This document shows positions 8,684 through 16,473 of a stretch of 64,000 nt of DNA, one piece after another. The notes below the pieces were generated by a model. That model was not told where the DNA came from and ran no database searches. It worked only from the letters and a program-made list of their open reading frames with translations. Location of the stretch: the NCBI GenBank assembly GCA_003416985.1, contig QVIN01000004.1, positions 434,001 to 498,000 of the forward strand, in the 5' to 3' direction. Within the stretch, counting starts at the first letter, position 1; each line of letters begins with the position of its first letter. Both the position numbers and the translations under genes were made by a program. This DNA is from Duganella sp. BJB480. Lineage in GTDB: Bacteria; Pseudomonadota; Gammaproteobacteria; Burkholderiales; Burkholderiaceae_D.

Positions 8684-9433
8684 ATGTTAAAAAAACTCCT
8701 CGCCTTTTTTGGCGGCTCACTCGCCGTGCAACAGGCTGCGCAATCCGCTTCGCCCGCCGAGGAGGCGCTGCTGCGCCAGATCGCCGAGCGCAGCAAGTCC
8801 GATCCCCTGATCGGCGCTAAACTGGGCGGCAAGGATGTCACCCAGCGTCTGCTGGCGGGAATGAAGACCGCGCAAGGCGTCCATATCGAATCGCTGCTGT
8901 GCGCGCTGGGAGCGCTGGCGGGATATGCGTGCCAGGCCAGCGTTCGCGCGCAGGCCGTCGCGCGCGGGCTGCCGGAAACCGCGCTGTTGACGTCGGTTCA
9001 AACCAAGGATGGGCAGACCTATTTCTTTGGGGACGATCTCAACAAGCCATTGGCCGAGTCCCGATATTCGGTGTGGGGCATCGCCGGCGGCGGCGCGCAG
9101 GAGGCCGGCTGCAAGAGCCTGCCGGACCTGGCGGCGATTTTCCGGCACACGTCGGAAGTGGTGGGGACGGACGCGTTCGGCAAACCGCGCGTCCCCGATA
9201 ACCATGTGCCGCGGGATCAGCCGATCAACTATGTCCGCACACTCTGGCCTGTGCTCAAGCCGGTCGTGGTCAAATATTGTCCGAACCCCGAGCACTGGCC
9301 GGTGCTGTTGGGGCTGTCCATTCAGGAGGTCATCCTGATGGCGAAGACCGTCATCGACCCCTGCCTCGCGATGCAACTGGTCATGGAGGCGGCGGTGCCG
9401 ATGTCCAAGGTGAACCTGGCCATGGTTCGATAA
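8684..9433 (+). CDS. Conserved hypothetical protein
   Basis: A 249-aa protein starting MLKKLLAFFGGSLAV. I see no recognised domain. It contains paired cysteines (LLCALGALAGYACQ, AGCKSLP, KYCPNP, DPCLAM) spread along the chain and a GDDLNKPLAESRYSVWGIAGGGA segment. The first 25 residues could be a weak membrane anchor. An upstream ATG at 8663 is in frame (MQIKRRV...) and could be the true start; neither has a strong ribosome site. It overlaps nothing and follows the Lnt-like gene closely. Function unknown. Confidence 0.6.
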   Translation: MLKKLLAFFGGSLAVQQAAQSASPAEEALLRQIAERSKSDPLIGAKLGGKDVTQRLLAGMKTAQGVHIESLLCALGALAGYACQASVRAQAVARGLPETALLTSVQTKDGQTYFFGDDLNKPLAESRYSVWGIAGGGAQEAGCKSLPDLAAIFRHTSEVVGTDAFGKPRVPDNHVPRDQPINYVRTLWPVLKPVVVKYCPNPEHWPVLLGLSIQEVILMAKTVIDPCLAMQLVMEAAVPMSKVNLAMVR

Positions 9434-9451
9434 TTCAAGCGGAGTCGTGTC

Positions 9452-10351
9452 CTACAACTGCGGCTTGTTGTCGCGCACGGTATTTTCGAGATTCTTTTTC
9501 TGTTGCTCGCGTGCGGCCGCCTCGGCATTGAGCGTGCCGACGTCATGCTGCAGCGGCGGCGCGACGATTTGGACCGCATACCGGTCGAGCATGTCCTGAC
9601 TGCCGGTGCGCAAAGCCGAGGTGTCGATGGTGATGGTCATGGCGCAGGTCGGCGCGTACTCATCATAAACATTCATGTTGTCTGAAACCGGGGAGTACCT
9701 TGAGTACGGTACTTCACGGCAGGGAGTGTAATTGAAGTTGGTACTGAACGACGCGATCTGCTTGCCCGCCATATCGTACACCCACGCCATGTTGACCGTG
9801 ATCTTGTCGCGATACATGACCTGGCCGCCGGGTTGGTCGTATTTTGTCTTCAGCGACTGGACCAGGGTATCTTTCAGTATGGCCCTGTCCGGTGGCAGGG
9901 ATTGGTCGCGTTTGATTGCCCAGACTGTGCCGCCCTCGTTGAACAGCACACTGAAGAAATCCGCGCCCTTGGGATCGCCGCGTCCGACTCCGACCGATGC
10001 CTGGAAGCCGATCTCCCGCTTTGAGCCATGTTGGATGATGGGGATGATTTTGTAACCGGGATTGAGCTTTTGCACCGCCTGGCGCGCCTCGTTGGCGGTG
10101 ATGCCGACCCGGATGCCGGCAATATCCGGTCCACCCGAGTTGAGCAGCGACGCCGGCATGCTCCTGCCGGCGGCGGCGGCGGCTTGCGTACCGCCGCCGT
10201 TGGCGGTGGCCGTGGCGCTGGCCTGGTCTTTGCCCAGGCCCTTGTCCACGCCTTGTTTGATGATCTGTTTCAGGTCGATGCCGCCGTTGGCCTGGCTTGC
10301 GGCCGATACCGTCAACGCCAACGCGGCGATCAAGAGTGCAGGGGTCTTCAT
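9452..10351 (-). CDS. Exported protein of unknown function
   Basis: A 299-aa protein with a clear signal peptide (MKTPALLIAALALTVSAASQA). A low-complexity Ala/Gly linker runs to about residue 75, then a folded region begins with DIAGIRVGITANEARQAVQKLNP, the kind of short repeat-like start seen in SmpA/BamE-like or PepSY-like periplasmic proteins, but I cannot assign a family. A pair of cysteines (YTPCREV, APTCAMT) may form a disulfide. I chose the ATG at 10351 because AAGGA lies about 8 bases upstream; an ATG at 10369 is in frame. It is convergent with the gene ending at 9433. Confidence 0.6.
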   Translation of the reverse strand: MKTPALLIAALALTVSAASQANGGIDLKQIIKQGVDKGLGKDQASATATANGGGTQAAAAAGRSMPASLLNSGGPDIAGIRVGITANEARQAVQKLNPGYKIIPIIQHGSKREIGFQASVGVGRGDPKGADFFSVLFNEGGTVWAIKRDQSLPPDRAILKDTLVQSLKTKYDQPGGQVMYRDKITVNMAWVYDMAGKQIASFSTNFNYTPCREVPYSRYSPVSDNMNVYDEYAPTCAMTITIDTSALRTGSQDMLDRYAVQIVAPPLQHDVGTLNAEAAAREQQKKNLENTVRDNKPQL

Positions 10352-10465
10352 TCGTTCATCCTTATTCATTCGATAACGTTAATGTACAACATCTTGCGCC
10401 ATGCACGCCAGATTCAGCCTGCTATGATGCTGGCTCTTTCGCTAACATTTCAAACAGGCGGGAAC

Positions 10466-11290
10466 ATGGAACTACTGGACGCATATTGCGCGCGCATCGG
10501 CTACACCGGCCCGCGCACCCCCACGCTGGACACGCTGCGCGCCCTGCAGCAGCTGCATCCGGCCGCGATACCCTTCGAGGCCATCGACGTGCTGCTGGAC
10601 CGGCCGGTGCTGCTGGAAGCGGCGGCGGTGGACGCCAAGCTGATCGCGGCCGGGCGCGGCGGCTACTGCTTCGAGCAGAACAGCCTGTTCCAGCGCGTGC
10701 TGTGCGCGCTGGGCTTCGCGGTGGAGCCCTTGATCGCGCAGGTGCAATGGATGGCCGGCCCGGAAGCGTTGCAGCGGCCGCGCACGCACATGGTGCTGCG
10801 GGTGACCGTCGACGGCCAACCTTGGCTGTGCGACGTCGGCTTCGGCAGCTGCGTGCTGACCGCGCCGATCCGCTTCGACCTGACGGCGCCGCAGTCCACG
10901 CCGCACGAGCGCTTCCGCATCACGCCGCAGGGCAACGAGCATCTGCTGGAGGCGCTGCTGGGCGACGACTGGCTGCCGGTCTACCTGGTCTCGCCCGCGC
11001 CCTGCCGCGACGGCGACTACGTGATGGCCAACTATTACTCGTCGACCTATCCGCAATCGCACTTCCGGCACGACCTGATCGTGGCGCGCTCCACGCCCGA
11101 GGCGCGCCACGCGCTGCTGCGCAACCGCCTGACGATACGCCGCGCGGACGGCGCCAGCGAGCGCCGCTTCCTGAGCGCCGACGAGATCGAGCGGGCGCTG
11201 GCCGAGGTGTTCCTGCTGCCGGTGGCGCCGGACTGGCGTCCCGTGATCGAGCGCGCGGCGGCGGCCGTATGGGACGAGCCGGCCCGCTAG
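10466..11290 (+). CDS. nat: Arylamine N-acetyltransferase
   Basis: Cytoplasmic enzyme transferring acetyl from acetyl-CoA to arylamines or hydrazines. The 274-aa protein has the NAT catalytic triad: Cys68 in RGGYCFEQN, His108 in RTHMVLRV and Asp123 in LCDVGFG. The length matches the bacterial family (about 270-280 aa). The ATG is preceded by GGCGGGAA; the long upstream extension of the frame is antisense to the exported-protein gene and not coding. The gene is convergent with the lipoprotein gene, with three bases between stops. The biological substrate is not evident from context. Confidence 0.93.
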   Translation: MELLDAYCARIGYTGPRTPTLDTLRALQQLHPAAIPFEAIDVLLDRPVLLEAAAVDAKLIAAGRGGYCFEQNSLFQRVLCALGFAVEPLIAQVQWMAGPEALQRPRTHMVLRVTVDGQPWLCDVGFGSCVLTAPIRFDLTAPQSTPHERFRITPQGNEHLLEALLGDDWLPVYLVSPAPCRDGDYVMANYYSSTYPQSHFRHDLIVARSTPEARHALLRNRLTIRRADGASERRFLSADEIERALAEVFLLPVAPDWRPVIERAAAAVWDEPAR

Positions 11291-11293
11291 CGT

Positions 11294-12232
11294 TCAGATC
11301 CCCGGTACCGGGTTGACGCCTTCGCGCAAATGGTAGGCGCCGCGTTCGTACACGTAGCGCGCGCTGCCGTTGAACGGGCGCACGTCGCGCTCCACGTCCT
11401 CGTTCTGATCGGGCGATGCCGGCGCCGAGCGCGCGGTCCTTTCCTCGCCCGAGAACGTCAGCACCAGGTCGTCATAGCCGCTCGCCGTGGTGGCCGGTTC
11501 GAAGCGCCATGCCGCCTCGGCTTGCCAGCACTTTTTGGTCGACGGTCCGCAAGCGCCTTCATTATCGGAATGCACGTGAATGGCGCCGGCAAGGTCGCGA
11601 ACCTGCGCGGCGGCCGGGTCGAACAGCGAGAGCAGGGTGATGGCGTAACCCTGCCACACGCCGCCGTGCAGCATCGCGATGCCGGGCCTGCCGGCCGCCA
11701 GCTCGATCCAGCGCAGCTCGCCGATATTGCCGGACGAGCCCAGGCTGGCCACGTTGTCGTGGCGGCGCACCAGTTTCCACTGCTTGCCTTCCTGCCGCAG
11801 CAGATACAGGCTCAGGTAGCCGCTGCTCACGTGCGCGGAGTCGGCGTCGCCGGCGGCGTTGGCGTGCTGGCCGGCCACCACCAGCACCGTGTCGCCGGAC
11901 GGCAGGCGTTCCATGTCCACCGCGTTCAGCGCCATGTGCATCTTGTGGCCGGGCTGGTCCGGGTCGGGCAGGTCGGCGACGGCGTCGTCCTGCGCCGCGC
12001 GGTAGGCGGGGCCGAACACCACCTGCATCAGCGGCGCGTAGTCGGACGCCGGGTGGGGCGCGGTGGCCGCTGCCGAGGCCTCGGGGGTGGCCGGCGCGCT
12101 GGCCGGCGGCTTGGCTGGCGCCGCTGGCTCGGATGGCTGGCGGGAACAGCCGGCGAGGCCGCTCAACATGGCTGCCGCCAGCCAAAGTGGGACGAGATGT
12201 TTCAAAGACCTGGCCTTTCGATGATGGTGCAT
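11294..12232 (-). CDS. Lipoprotein of unknown function downstream of rtcA
   Basis: Predicted lipoprotein with lipobox LAGC near residue 29, followed by a Pro/Ala-rich linker to about residue 65 and a domain of about 240 residues without a family I recognise (two cysteines in EGACGPSTKKCW). The ATG at 12232 lies 31 bases inside rtcA and has no good ribosome site. A TTG at 12205 overlaps the rtcA stop as TTGA, has AAGG upstream and would give an ideal 20-residue lipoprotein signal (MKHLVPLWLAAAMLSGLAGC); it may be the real start. Either way it is coupled to rtcA and could be read from the RNA-repair operon. Confidence 0.75.
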   Translation of the reverse strand: MHHHRKARSLKHLVPLWLAAAMLSGLAGCSRQPSEPAAPAKPPASAPATPEASAAATAPHPASDYAPLMQVVFGPAYRAAQDDAVADLPDPDQPGHKMHMALNAVDMERLPSGDTVLVVAGQHANAAGDADSAHVSSGYLSLYLLRQEGKQWKLVRRHDNVASLGSSGNIGELRWIELAAGRPGIAMLHGGVWQGYAITLLSLFDPAAAQVRDLAGAIHVHSDNEGACGPSTKKCWQAEAAWRFEPATTASGYDDLVLTFSGEERTARSAPASPDQNEDVERDVRPFNGSARYVYERGAYHLREGVNPVPGI

Positions 12233-13230
12233 GTGCTCAGATGCTCGCCTTCCTGCAGGTCGAAGGCGATCGGCAGGAAGCGCGAGATGACCTGGGCGTT
12301 GGTCAGCGCATGTTGCGACAGGCGGTTGGTCGTGAAGCGTCCGCCGCCCGCCAGCGCCATGGGCAGCATCAACTGGTCCGCCAGATGCTCCCCCACCGCC
12401 GCACCCGAGGCGACATAGTCGCGTACTTCCTGCAGCAAATGCCTGGCGACCGTTTCGGCGCGCACCGATTTTTCGCCGAAACCTGCGAACACTTCGGTCG
12501 CGTGCTCATGCTCCAATGTGAGCAGCAGGGCGTTGCCCGGCCCTTGCTCTGCCGGCAGGCTGCGCTGCAACAGCTGCTCTTCATCCCAGCCCATGCCGAG
12601 GCCGAGAACGCTCAGTTCGCGCTTGGCTACGCTCGCTGGCACGCCGGCGATGAAGCTCTCCGCAAAACCATGGCGCCGTTCGCCGCGCTCCATCAGCTCG
12701 ATGACCTTCAGCCGTGCGCAAGGTTCCACCGTCGCCACGACTTCGCCGCCGCCTGCGGGATAGAAACCAAATCGCTTCAGCTTGATATCCACGCTGGCGC
12801 CCATCTGTTCAAGCACGCGGCCATAGGCGCGCTGCAGGAAGTGCACCGGCGGCGCCATTGAATTGTGGGTGCCGCCGCTGATCGTCACGGTCGATGCAGC
12901 GCCTGCGTAGAGCAACGCCGGCAGTATCGTTTGCAATACCAGCGTGCAGCTGCCGGCGGTGCCGATGGCGAACGTGTAGTCGCCACCCCGGATGGCGCCG
13001 GGAGTGAAGGTCAGTGCCCGCGAGCCCGCTTCCGCTTGCGACAGGCTGGCGGCGCAGATCTGCGCCGAGGCTTGCACCGCAGCCAGGTGCTGCCGCATCA
13101 GTCCCGGCTTGGGCCGGTTGGCCCGGATATTGATCAGGCGGAAGGGCCGACCGGTGATCATCGACAGCGTCAGCGCGGTCCGCAAGATCTGGCCGCCGCC
13201 TTCGCCCAGTGCTCCATCCAGTTCTATCAT
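12202..13230 (-). CDS. rtcA: RNA 3'-terminal phosphate cyclase RtcA
   Basis: ATP-dependent enzyme converting RNA 3'-phosphate ends to 2',3'-cyclic phosphates. The 342-aa product begins MIELDGALGEGGGQILRTAL, the family's conserved N-terminal motif, has RANRPKPGLMRQHL near residue 40 and the catalytic-histidine region near the C-terminus (SVHLADQLMLP-like: GEHLADQLMLPMALAG). Length fits RtcA (about 340 aa). I chose ATG 13230 over ATG 13251 because it matches the family N-terminus and avoids overlap with rtcB. It lies five bases after rtcB in the Rsr-Y RNA-RtcB-RtcA operon under a sigma54 promoter. Confidence 0.95.
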   Translation of the reverse strand: MIELDGALGEGGGQILRTALTLSMITGRPFRLINIRANRPKPGLMRQHLAAVQASAQICAASLSQAEAGSRALTFTPGAIRGGDYTFAIGTAGSCTLVLQTILPALLYAGAASTVTISGGTHNSMAPPVHFLQRAYGRVLEQMGASVDIKLKRFGFYPAGGGEVVATVEPCARLKVIELMERGERRHGFAESFIAGVPASVAKRELSVLGLGMGWDEEQLLQRSLPAEQGPGNALLLTLEHEHATEVFAGFGEKSVRAETVARHLLQEVRDYVASGAAVGEHLADQLMLPMALAGGGRFTTNRLSQHALTNAQVISRFLPIAFDLQEGEHLSTCTIIERPGL

Positions 13231-13235
13231 GTCAT

Positions 13236-14471
13236 TCAACCCTTTACGCATACGACTTGTTTCAGGACATGGACCACGTCCACCAGCTCGCGCTGCGCCA
13301 GCATGACGGCGTCGATGTCCTTGTAGGCCATCGGGATTTCATCGATCACGTTGGCATCCTTGCGGCACTCCACGCCTTCGGTGGCCTTGACCTGGTCCGC
13401 CAGCGTGAAACGACGCTTGGCTTCGGTGCGGCTCATCGTGCGGCCGGCGCCGTGGCTGCAGCTGTTGAAGCTTTCCGCATTCCCGCGTCCCCGCACAATG
13501 AAACTCTTGGCGCCCATCGACCCCGGGATGATGCCGAGCTCACCCTCGCGGGCGGAGACCGCCCCTTTGCGGGTAATCAGCACATCCTTGCCGAAGTGGC
13601 GTTCCTGTTGCACGTAGTTGTGGTGGCAGTTGACCGCCTCGACGTGCGTTGCGAACGGCTTGGCGATCACGGTACGCACTGCGGCGATCAGGTTGTGCAT
13701 CATGACCTCGCGGTTGGTGCGGGCGAATTTCTGCGCCCAGCCGACCGCTTCGATGTAGTCGTTGTAGTGCTGCGTGCCTTCCGCCAGATAGGCCAGGTCC
13801 TGGTCCGGCAGGTTGATGAAGTGGGCACGCATGTCCTGCTTCGCCAGTTCGATGAAGTAGGTCCCGATCGCGTTGCCGACGCCGCGCGAGCCCGAGTGCA
13901 GCATGAACCACACCGCGCCGGCTTCGTCCAGGCAGATCTCGATGAAGTGGTTGCCGCTGCCCAGCGTGCCGAGATGGCGGTAGTTGTTGGTGTTCTTCAG
14001 CTTCGGCGTTTTGGCGCAGATGGCGTCGAACTCTTCATGCAGCGTGGCCCAGGCCGCGTCGACCGGCTGCGGCGGCGAGTGCCACGAGCCCTCATCGCGG
14101 CCACGTTTGCCACGCAGCTGTGGCGAGGAGCCATGCGGCACCGCTTTCTCGATCGCGCTGCGCAGCGGCCCCAGGTTGTCGGGCAGGTCGTTGGCGGTGA
14201 GCGTGGTCTTGGCCGCCATCATGCCGCAGCCGATGTCGACGCCGACGGCGGCCGGGATGATCGCGCCCAGGGTCGGAATCACGCTGCCGATGGTCGAACC
14301 TTTACCGACGTGCACGTCCGGCATGACGGCGACGTGCCGGTAGATGAAGGGCATCTTGGCCATGTTGGACAGCTGCTGCTTGGCTTCGGCCTCGACCGGC
14401 ACGCCTCGGGTCCACATCTTGACCGGACTGCCACCTTCGATATCAAGTACTTCGTATTCTTCGTTTTTCAT
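13236..14471 (-). CDS. rtcB: RNA-splicing ligase RtcB
   Basis: GTP- and Mn-dependent ligase joining 2',3'-cyclic-phosphate or 3'-phosphate RNA ends to 5'-OH ends. The 411-aa protein carries PDVHVGKG (residues 51-58), Cys82 in GVDIGCGMMA, GSGNHFIE (171-178), HSGSRGVG, NCHHNY (281-286) and the guanylylated histidine His340 in SCSHGAGR. Length is typical of the short (RtcB1-like) bacterial form. GGAG sits 6 bases upstream of the ATG at 14471; an adjacent ATG at 14474 is the alternative. The region upstream carries the Y-like RNA, so rtcB is translated from a message that also includes or flanks that RNA. Confidence 0.96.
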   Translation of the reverse strand: MKNEEYEVLDIEGGSPVKMWTRGVPVEAEAKQQLSNMAKMPFIYRHVAVMPDVHVGKGSTIGSVIPTLGAIIPAAVGVDIGCGMMAAKTTLTANDLPDNLGPLRSAIEKAVPHGSSPQLRGKRGRDEGSWHSPPQPVDAAWATLHEEFDAICAKTPKLKNTNNYRHLGTLGSGNHFIEICLDEAGAVWFMLHSGSRGVGNAIGTYFIELAKQDMRAHFINLPDQDLAYLAEGTQHYNDYIEAVGWAQKFARTNREVMMHNLIAAVRTVIAKPFATHVEAVNCHHNYVQQERHFGKDVLITRKGAVSAREGELGIIPGSMGAKSFIVRGRGNAESFNSCSHGAGRTMSRTEAKRRFTLADQVKATEGVECRKDANVIDEIPMAYKDIDAVMLAQRELVDVVHVLKQVVCVKG

Positions 14472-14536
14472 CATGTTCTCCATATTAACCAAACTGAGTC
14501 GACTGCGCGGCACTAATCAATCCCGACCAGGGTTGA

Positions 14537-14696
14537 CAAGACATGCTGGCAAACACGATGTGCCTGCCAGGCCGGAATCGAACCGGCTTCACCAGATGTA
14601 GTCCTGTCTGCATTCGGGGTAAAACTCCATTGAGCACCTGCCAGACGAGTAATTGGTGTGACGTGACGTTTGGATGTAGTCACACCAGCATTCTTG
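14537..14696 (-). ncRNA. Y-like RNA (YrlA-type, Ro/Rsr partner) with tRNA-like module
   Basis: In the 278-base gap between rsr and rtcB, the minus strand folds as expected for a bacterial Y RNA. The ends pair: CAAGAATGCTGG (14696-14685) with CCAGCATGTCTTG (14549-14537), a 12-bp helix with a single bulged base, the known Ro-binding feature. Inside are a strong hairpin (GGTGTGAC/GTCACACC, 14655-14662 with 14679-14686), an anticodon-arm-like stem-loop (14593-14610) and a perfect T-arm mimic, 5 bp with a TTCGATT loop (14571-14587). Position and neighbours match the rsr-yrlA-rtcBA arrangement known in enteric bacteria. Exact ends are estimated from the terminal helix. I could not run a covariance model. 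Confidence 0.8.
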
Positions 14697-14749
14697 CTGT
14701 GCTCAAAACCTGTACTGCTTACACTGAGCGTCCATCCCACGATGGCCTC

Positions 14750-16303
14750 CTAAATGTCTATCGCTTCGATCTCACCCAGCCAATGCGCGGCGCCCAACTG
14801 TCCGGCCGCGAATGCCGCGATGATCTTGAAGACGTCATCCGAAAATCCGCCGATGTTCAGAACGTCGGCCTGCTCCGCCGCCTGCGTGGTCGCATGCGGC
14901 GTCAAATCGATGCACACCAGCTTGGCCCGGGGATTGCGTTGTTTGAACACATTCCACTGCCGCATGGTTTCCGTTCCGCCACGGCGGTCCGCGTCGATCC
15001 ATGACTCGTTGTCCGACACGTACACCACCAGCTCGGCCTTGACCTTGTCCTTGTTCATCCGCGCCAGCGGTGCGCTGCAATTGGTGCCGCCGCCGCCGAT
15101 GGCCGCCAGTTTCCCGGCGTTGGTCAGGACGGTGTCCCGGCTGTTCAATTTGCACTTCACGACATCGACTTCAAACGGCAGCACCTCGGCGCCTGGGTTC
15201 TTGCGCAACATGGCGGCCGCCATCAATGCCGCGATGTCGATGCATCGCACGGCGGATGTCGCTCCGTTGCGATACCCCGTCGCTGGCGCGGACATCGATC
15301 CCGAGACGTCCGGGCACACGATCACACGGCCTTCGATCTCCGGCACGTTGGCCAGCGCGATTTCCATGGCGTCCTGCAAGGCGTCGCGTATCATCGTTGG
15401 CACATCGTCGCTCGCCGCCTTGTATGCCGACAGCAGCTGATACGGAAACACCTTGGCCTTGGCGATGCTTTCGGGATCGCGCAACTTGGCGGCGATCGCC
15501 TGTACCGCGCCCGGCACGGCATACACGCCTTGCCGCGCAAAGGTGTTCAGGTTCATCCGCACCATCTGCCAGCCGCCTTGCACCGCGATCTGCGCCCACG
15601 CCTGCGGCGACAAGGCCAGCGCGGTGAGCATCTGGAACGGCACGTCCGGCACGGGTTGAGTGCGGTCCCGCTTGTAGGCTTCGAACGCGGCCACTACCGG
15701 CGGCAACGCTTCCGGCTGGTACGGCTTCCCGATCAGCCAGGCGAAGTAGGCGGCGCGCCACGGCTCGGATGGCTTGGGGTGCGTCATCTTCACCACGTCG
15801 GCCAGCGACGGAGCGTTGCCTACAGTCGCCGCCAGCAAGGCCTTCTCGCTGGCGTTGTTCAGCCATGCCTGCACCAGCTTCTTGGAGCGGGTGCCCAGCG
15901 ATTTGCGGCCGGCGGCGCCGGAGCGGATGATCTGCACGAAATTACGCAGCATCTTGCCGTTGTCGATCACGCGCTTGAATGCCGGGGTCAACTCGGGACG
16001 GCCCTGCGCCGCCAATACGGCCGTCAGCAGCGCCGGCATGTCTTTCATGTAGCCGCGTTCACGGCAGTACACGGCGGTTTGCGCGATGAAGCGCGGGGCC
16101 ATGTCCAGGCACAATTCCATCACCGTCGCCAGCTGGGCTTCGGCACTGGCGTAGAAGGTCGCATTCAGACAGCCGGTGGCGGCGTATTGCGCCAGCCGGT
16201 GCTTGGGCGTCAACTCATAGGCCGGCGCGCCTTCCGCGTTGATGGCGGTGGCCACCGGCAGGAACTTGTTTTTCAGCGACTGGAACAACTGGACGTTTGC
16301 CAT
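14750..16303 (-). CDS. rsr: TROVE-domain Ro-like RNA-binding protein Rsr
   Basis: Bacterial Ro60 orthologue: a ring-shaped HEAT-repeat TROVE domain (residues about 10-330, with PKHRLAQYAATGCLN and CRERGYMKDMPALL) that binds Y RNA, followed by a von Willebrand A domain with an intact MIDAS: DVSGSMS near residue 340, the Thr in GGGGTNCSAP and the Asp in VSDNESW. The 517-aa length is normal. GAGG lies 8 bases before ATG 16303; the ATG at 16309 is too close to it. First gene of the RNA-repair operon, divergent from rtcR and preceded by a sigma54 promoter. In other bacteria Rsr with Y RNA acts in RNA quality control and degradation. Confidence 0.95.
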   Translation of the reverse strand: MANVQLFQSLKNKFLPVATAINAEGAPAYELTPKHRLAQYAATGCLNATFYASAEAQLATVMELCLDMAPRFIAQTAVYCRERGYMKDMPALLTAVLAAQGRPELTPAFKRVIDNGKMLRNFVQIIRSGAAGRKSLGTRSKKLVQAWLNNASEKALLAATVGNAPSLADVVKMTHPKPSEPWRAAYFAWLIGKPYQPEALPPVVAAFEAYKRDRTQPVPDVPFQMLTALALSPQAWAQIAVQGGWQMVRMNLNTFARQGVYAVPGAVQAIAAKLRDPESIAKAKVFPYQLLSAYKAASDDVPTMIRDALQDAMEIALANVPEIEGRVIVCPDVSGSMSAPATGYRNGATSAVRCIDIAALMAAAMLRKNPGAEVLPFEVDVVKCKLNSRDTVLTNAGKLAAIGGGGTNCSAPLARMNKDKVKAELVVYVSDNESWIDADRRGGTETMRQWNVFKQRNPRAKLVCIDLTPHATTQAAEQADVLNIGGFSDDVFKIIAAFAAGQLGAAHWLGEIEAIDI

Positions 16304-16341
16304 TTTCATTTCCTCTTTATCTGATTTCTTATCCTTTCTAT

Positions 16342-16357
16342 TGCAAGCGCTGTGCCA
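16342..16357 (-). promoter_or_regulatory. Sigma54 (-24/-12) promoter of rsr-Y RNA-rtcBA
   Basis: On the minus strand TGGCACAGCGCTTGCA matches the sigma54 consensus TGGCAC-N5-TTGCA, with GG and GC dinucleotides ten bases apart. It lies about 40 bases upstream of the rsr start, giving a transcription start near 16330. The divergent gene product RtcR is a sigma54 activator, so this is its expected target. Confidence 0.9.
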
Positions 16358-16473
16358 CCCATGGGTTGTTCACGTAACGCATTGATTGAAAAGAATATTT
16401 TTGAAATATGGAAAGTAAGGCGAAATGCCTGTATCGTTACGAGTTATCTAATAAGATAAAAATTTATCCTGAA

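Noticed and set aside
14571..14610. Ordinary tRNA gene, suggested by the T-arm and anticodon-arm-like stems
   Set aside because: No matching acceptor stem or convincing D-arm and no CCA context; the element is enclosed by the Ro-binding helix, so a Y RNA tRNA mimic explains it better.
14513..14740. Minus-strand 75-codon ORF across the rsr-rtcB gap
   Set aside because: No ribosome site or conserved features, and it runs through the base-paired elements of the Y-like RNA.
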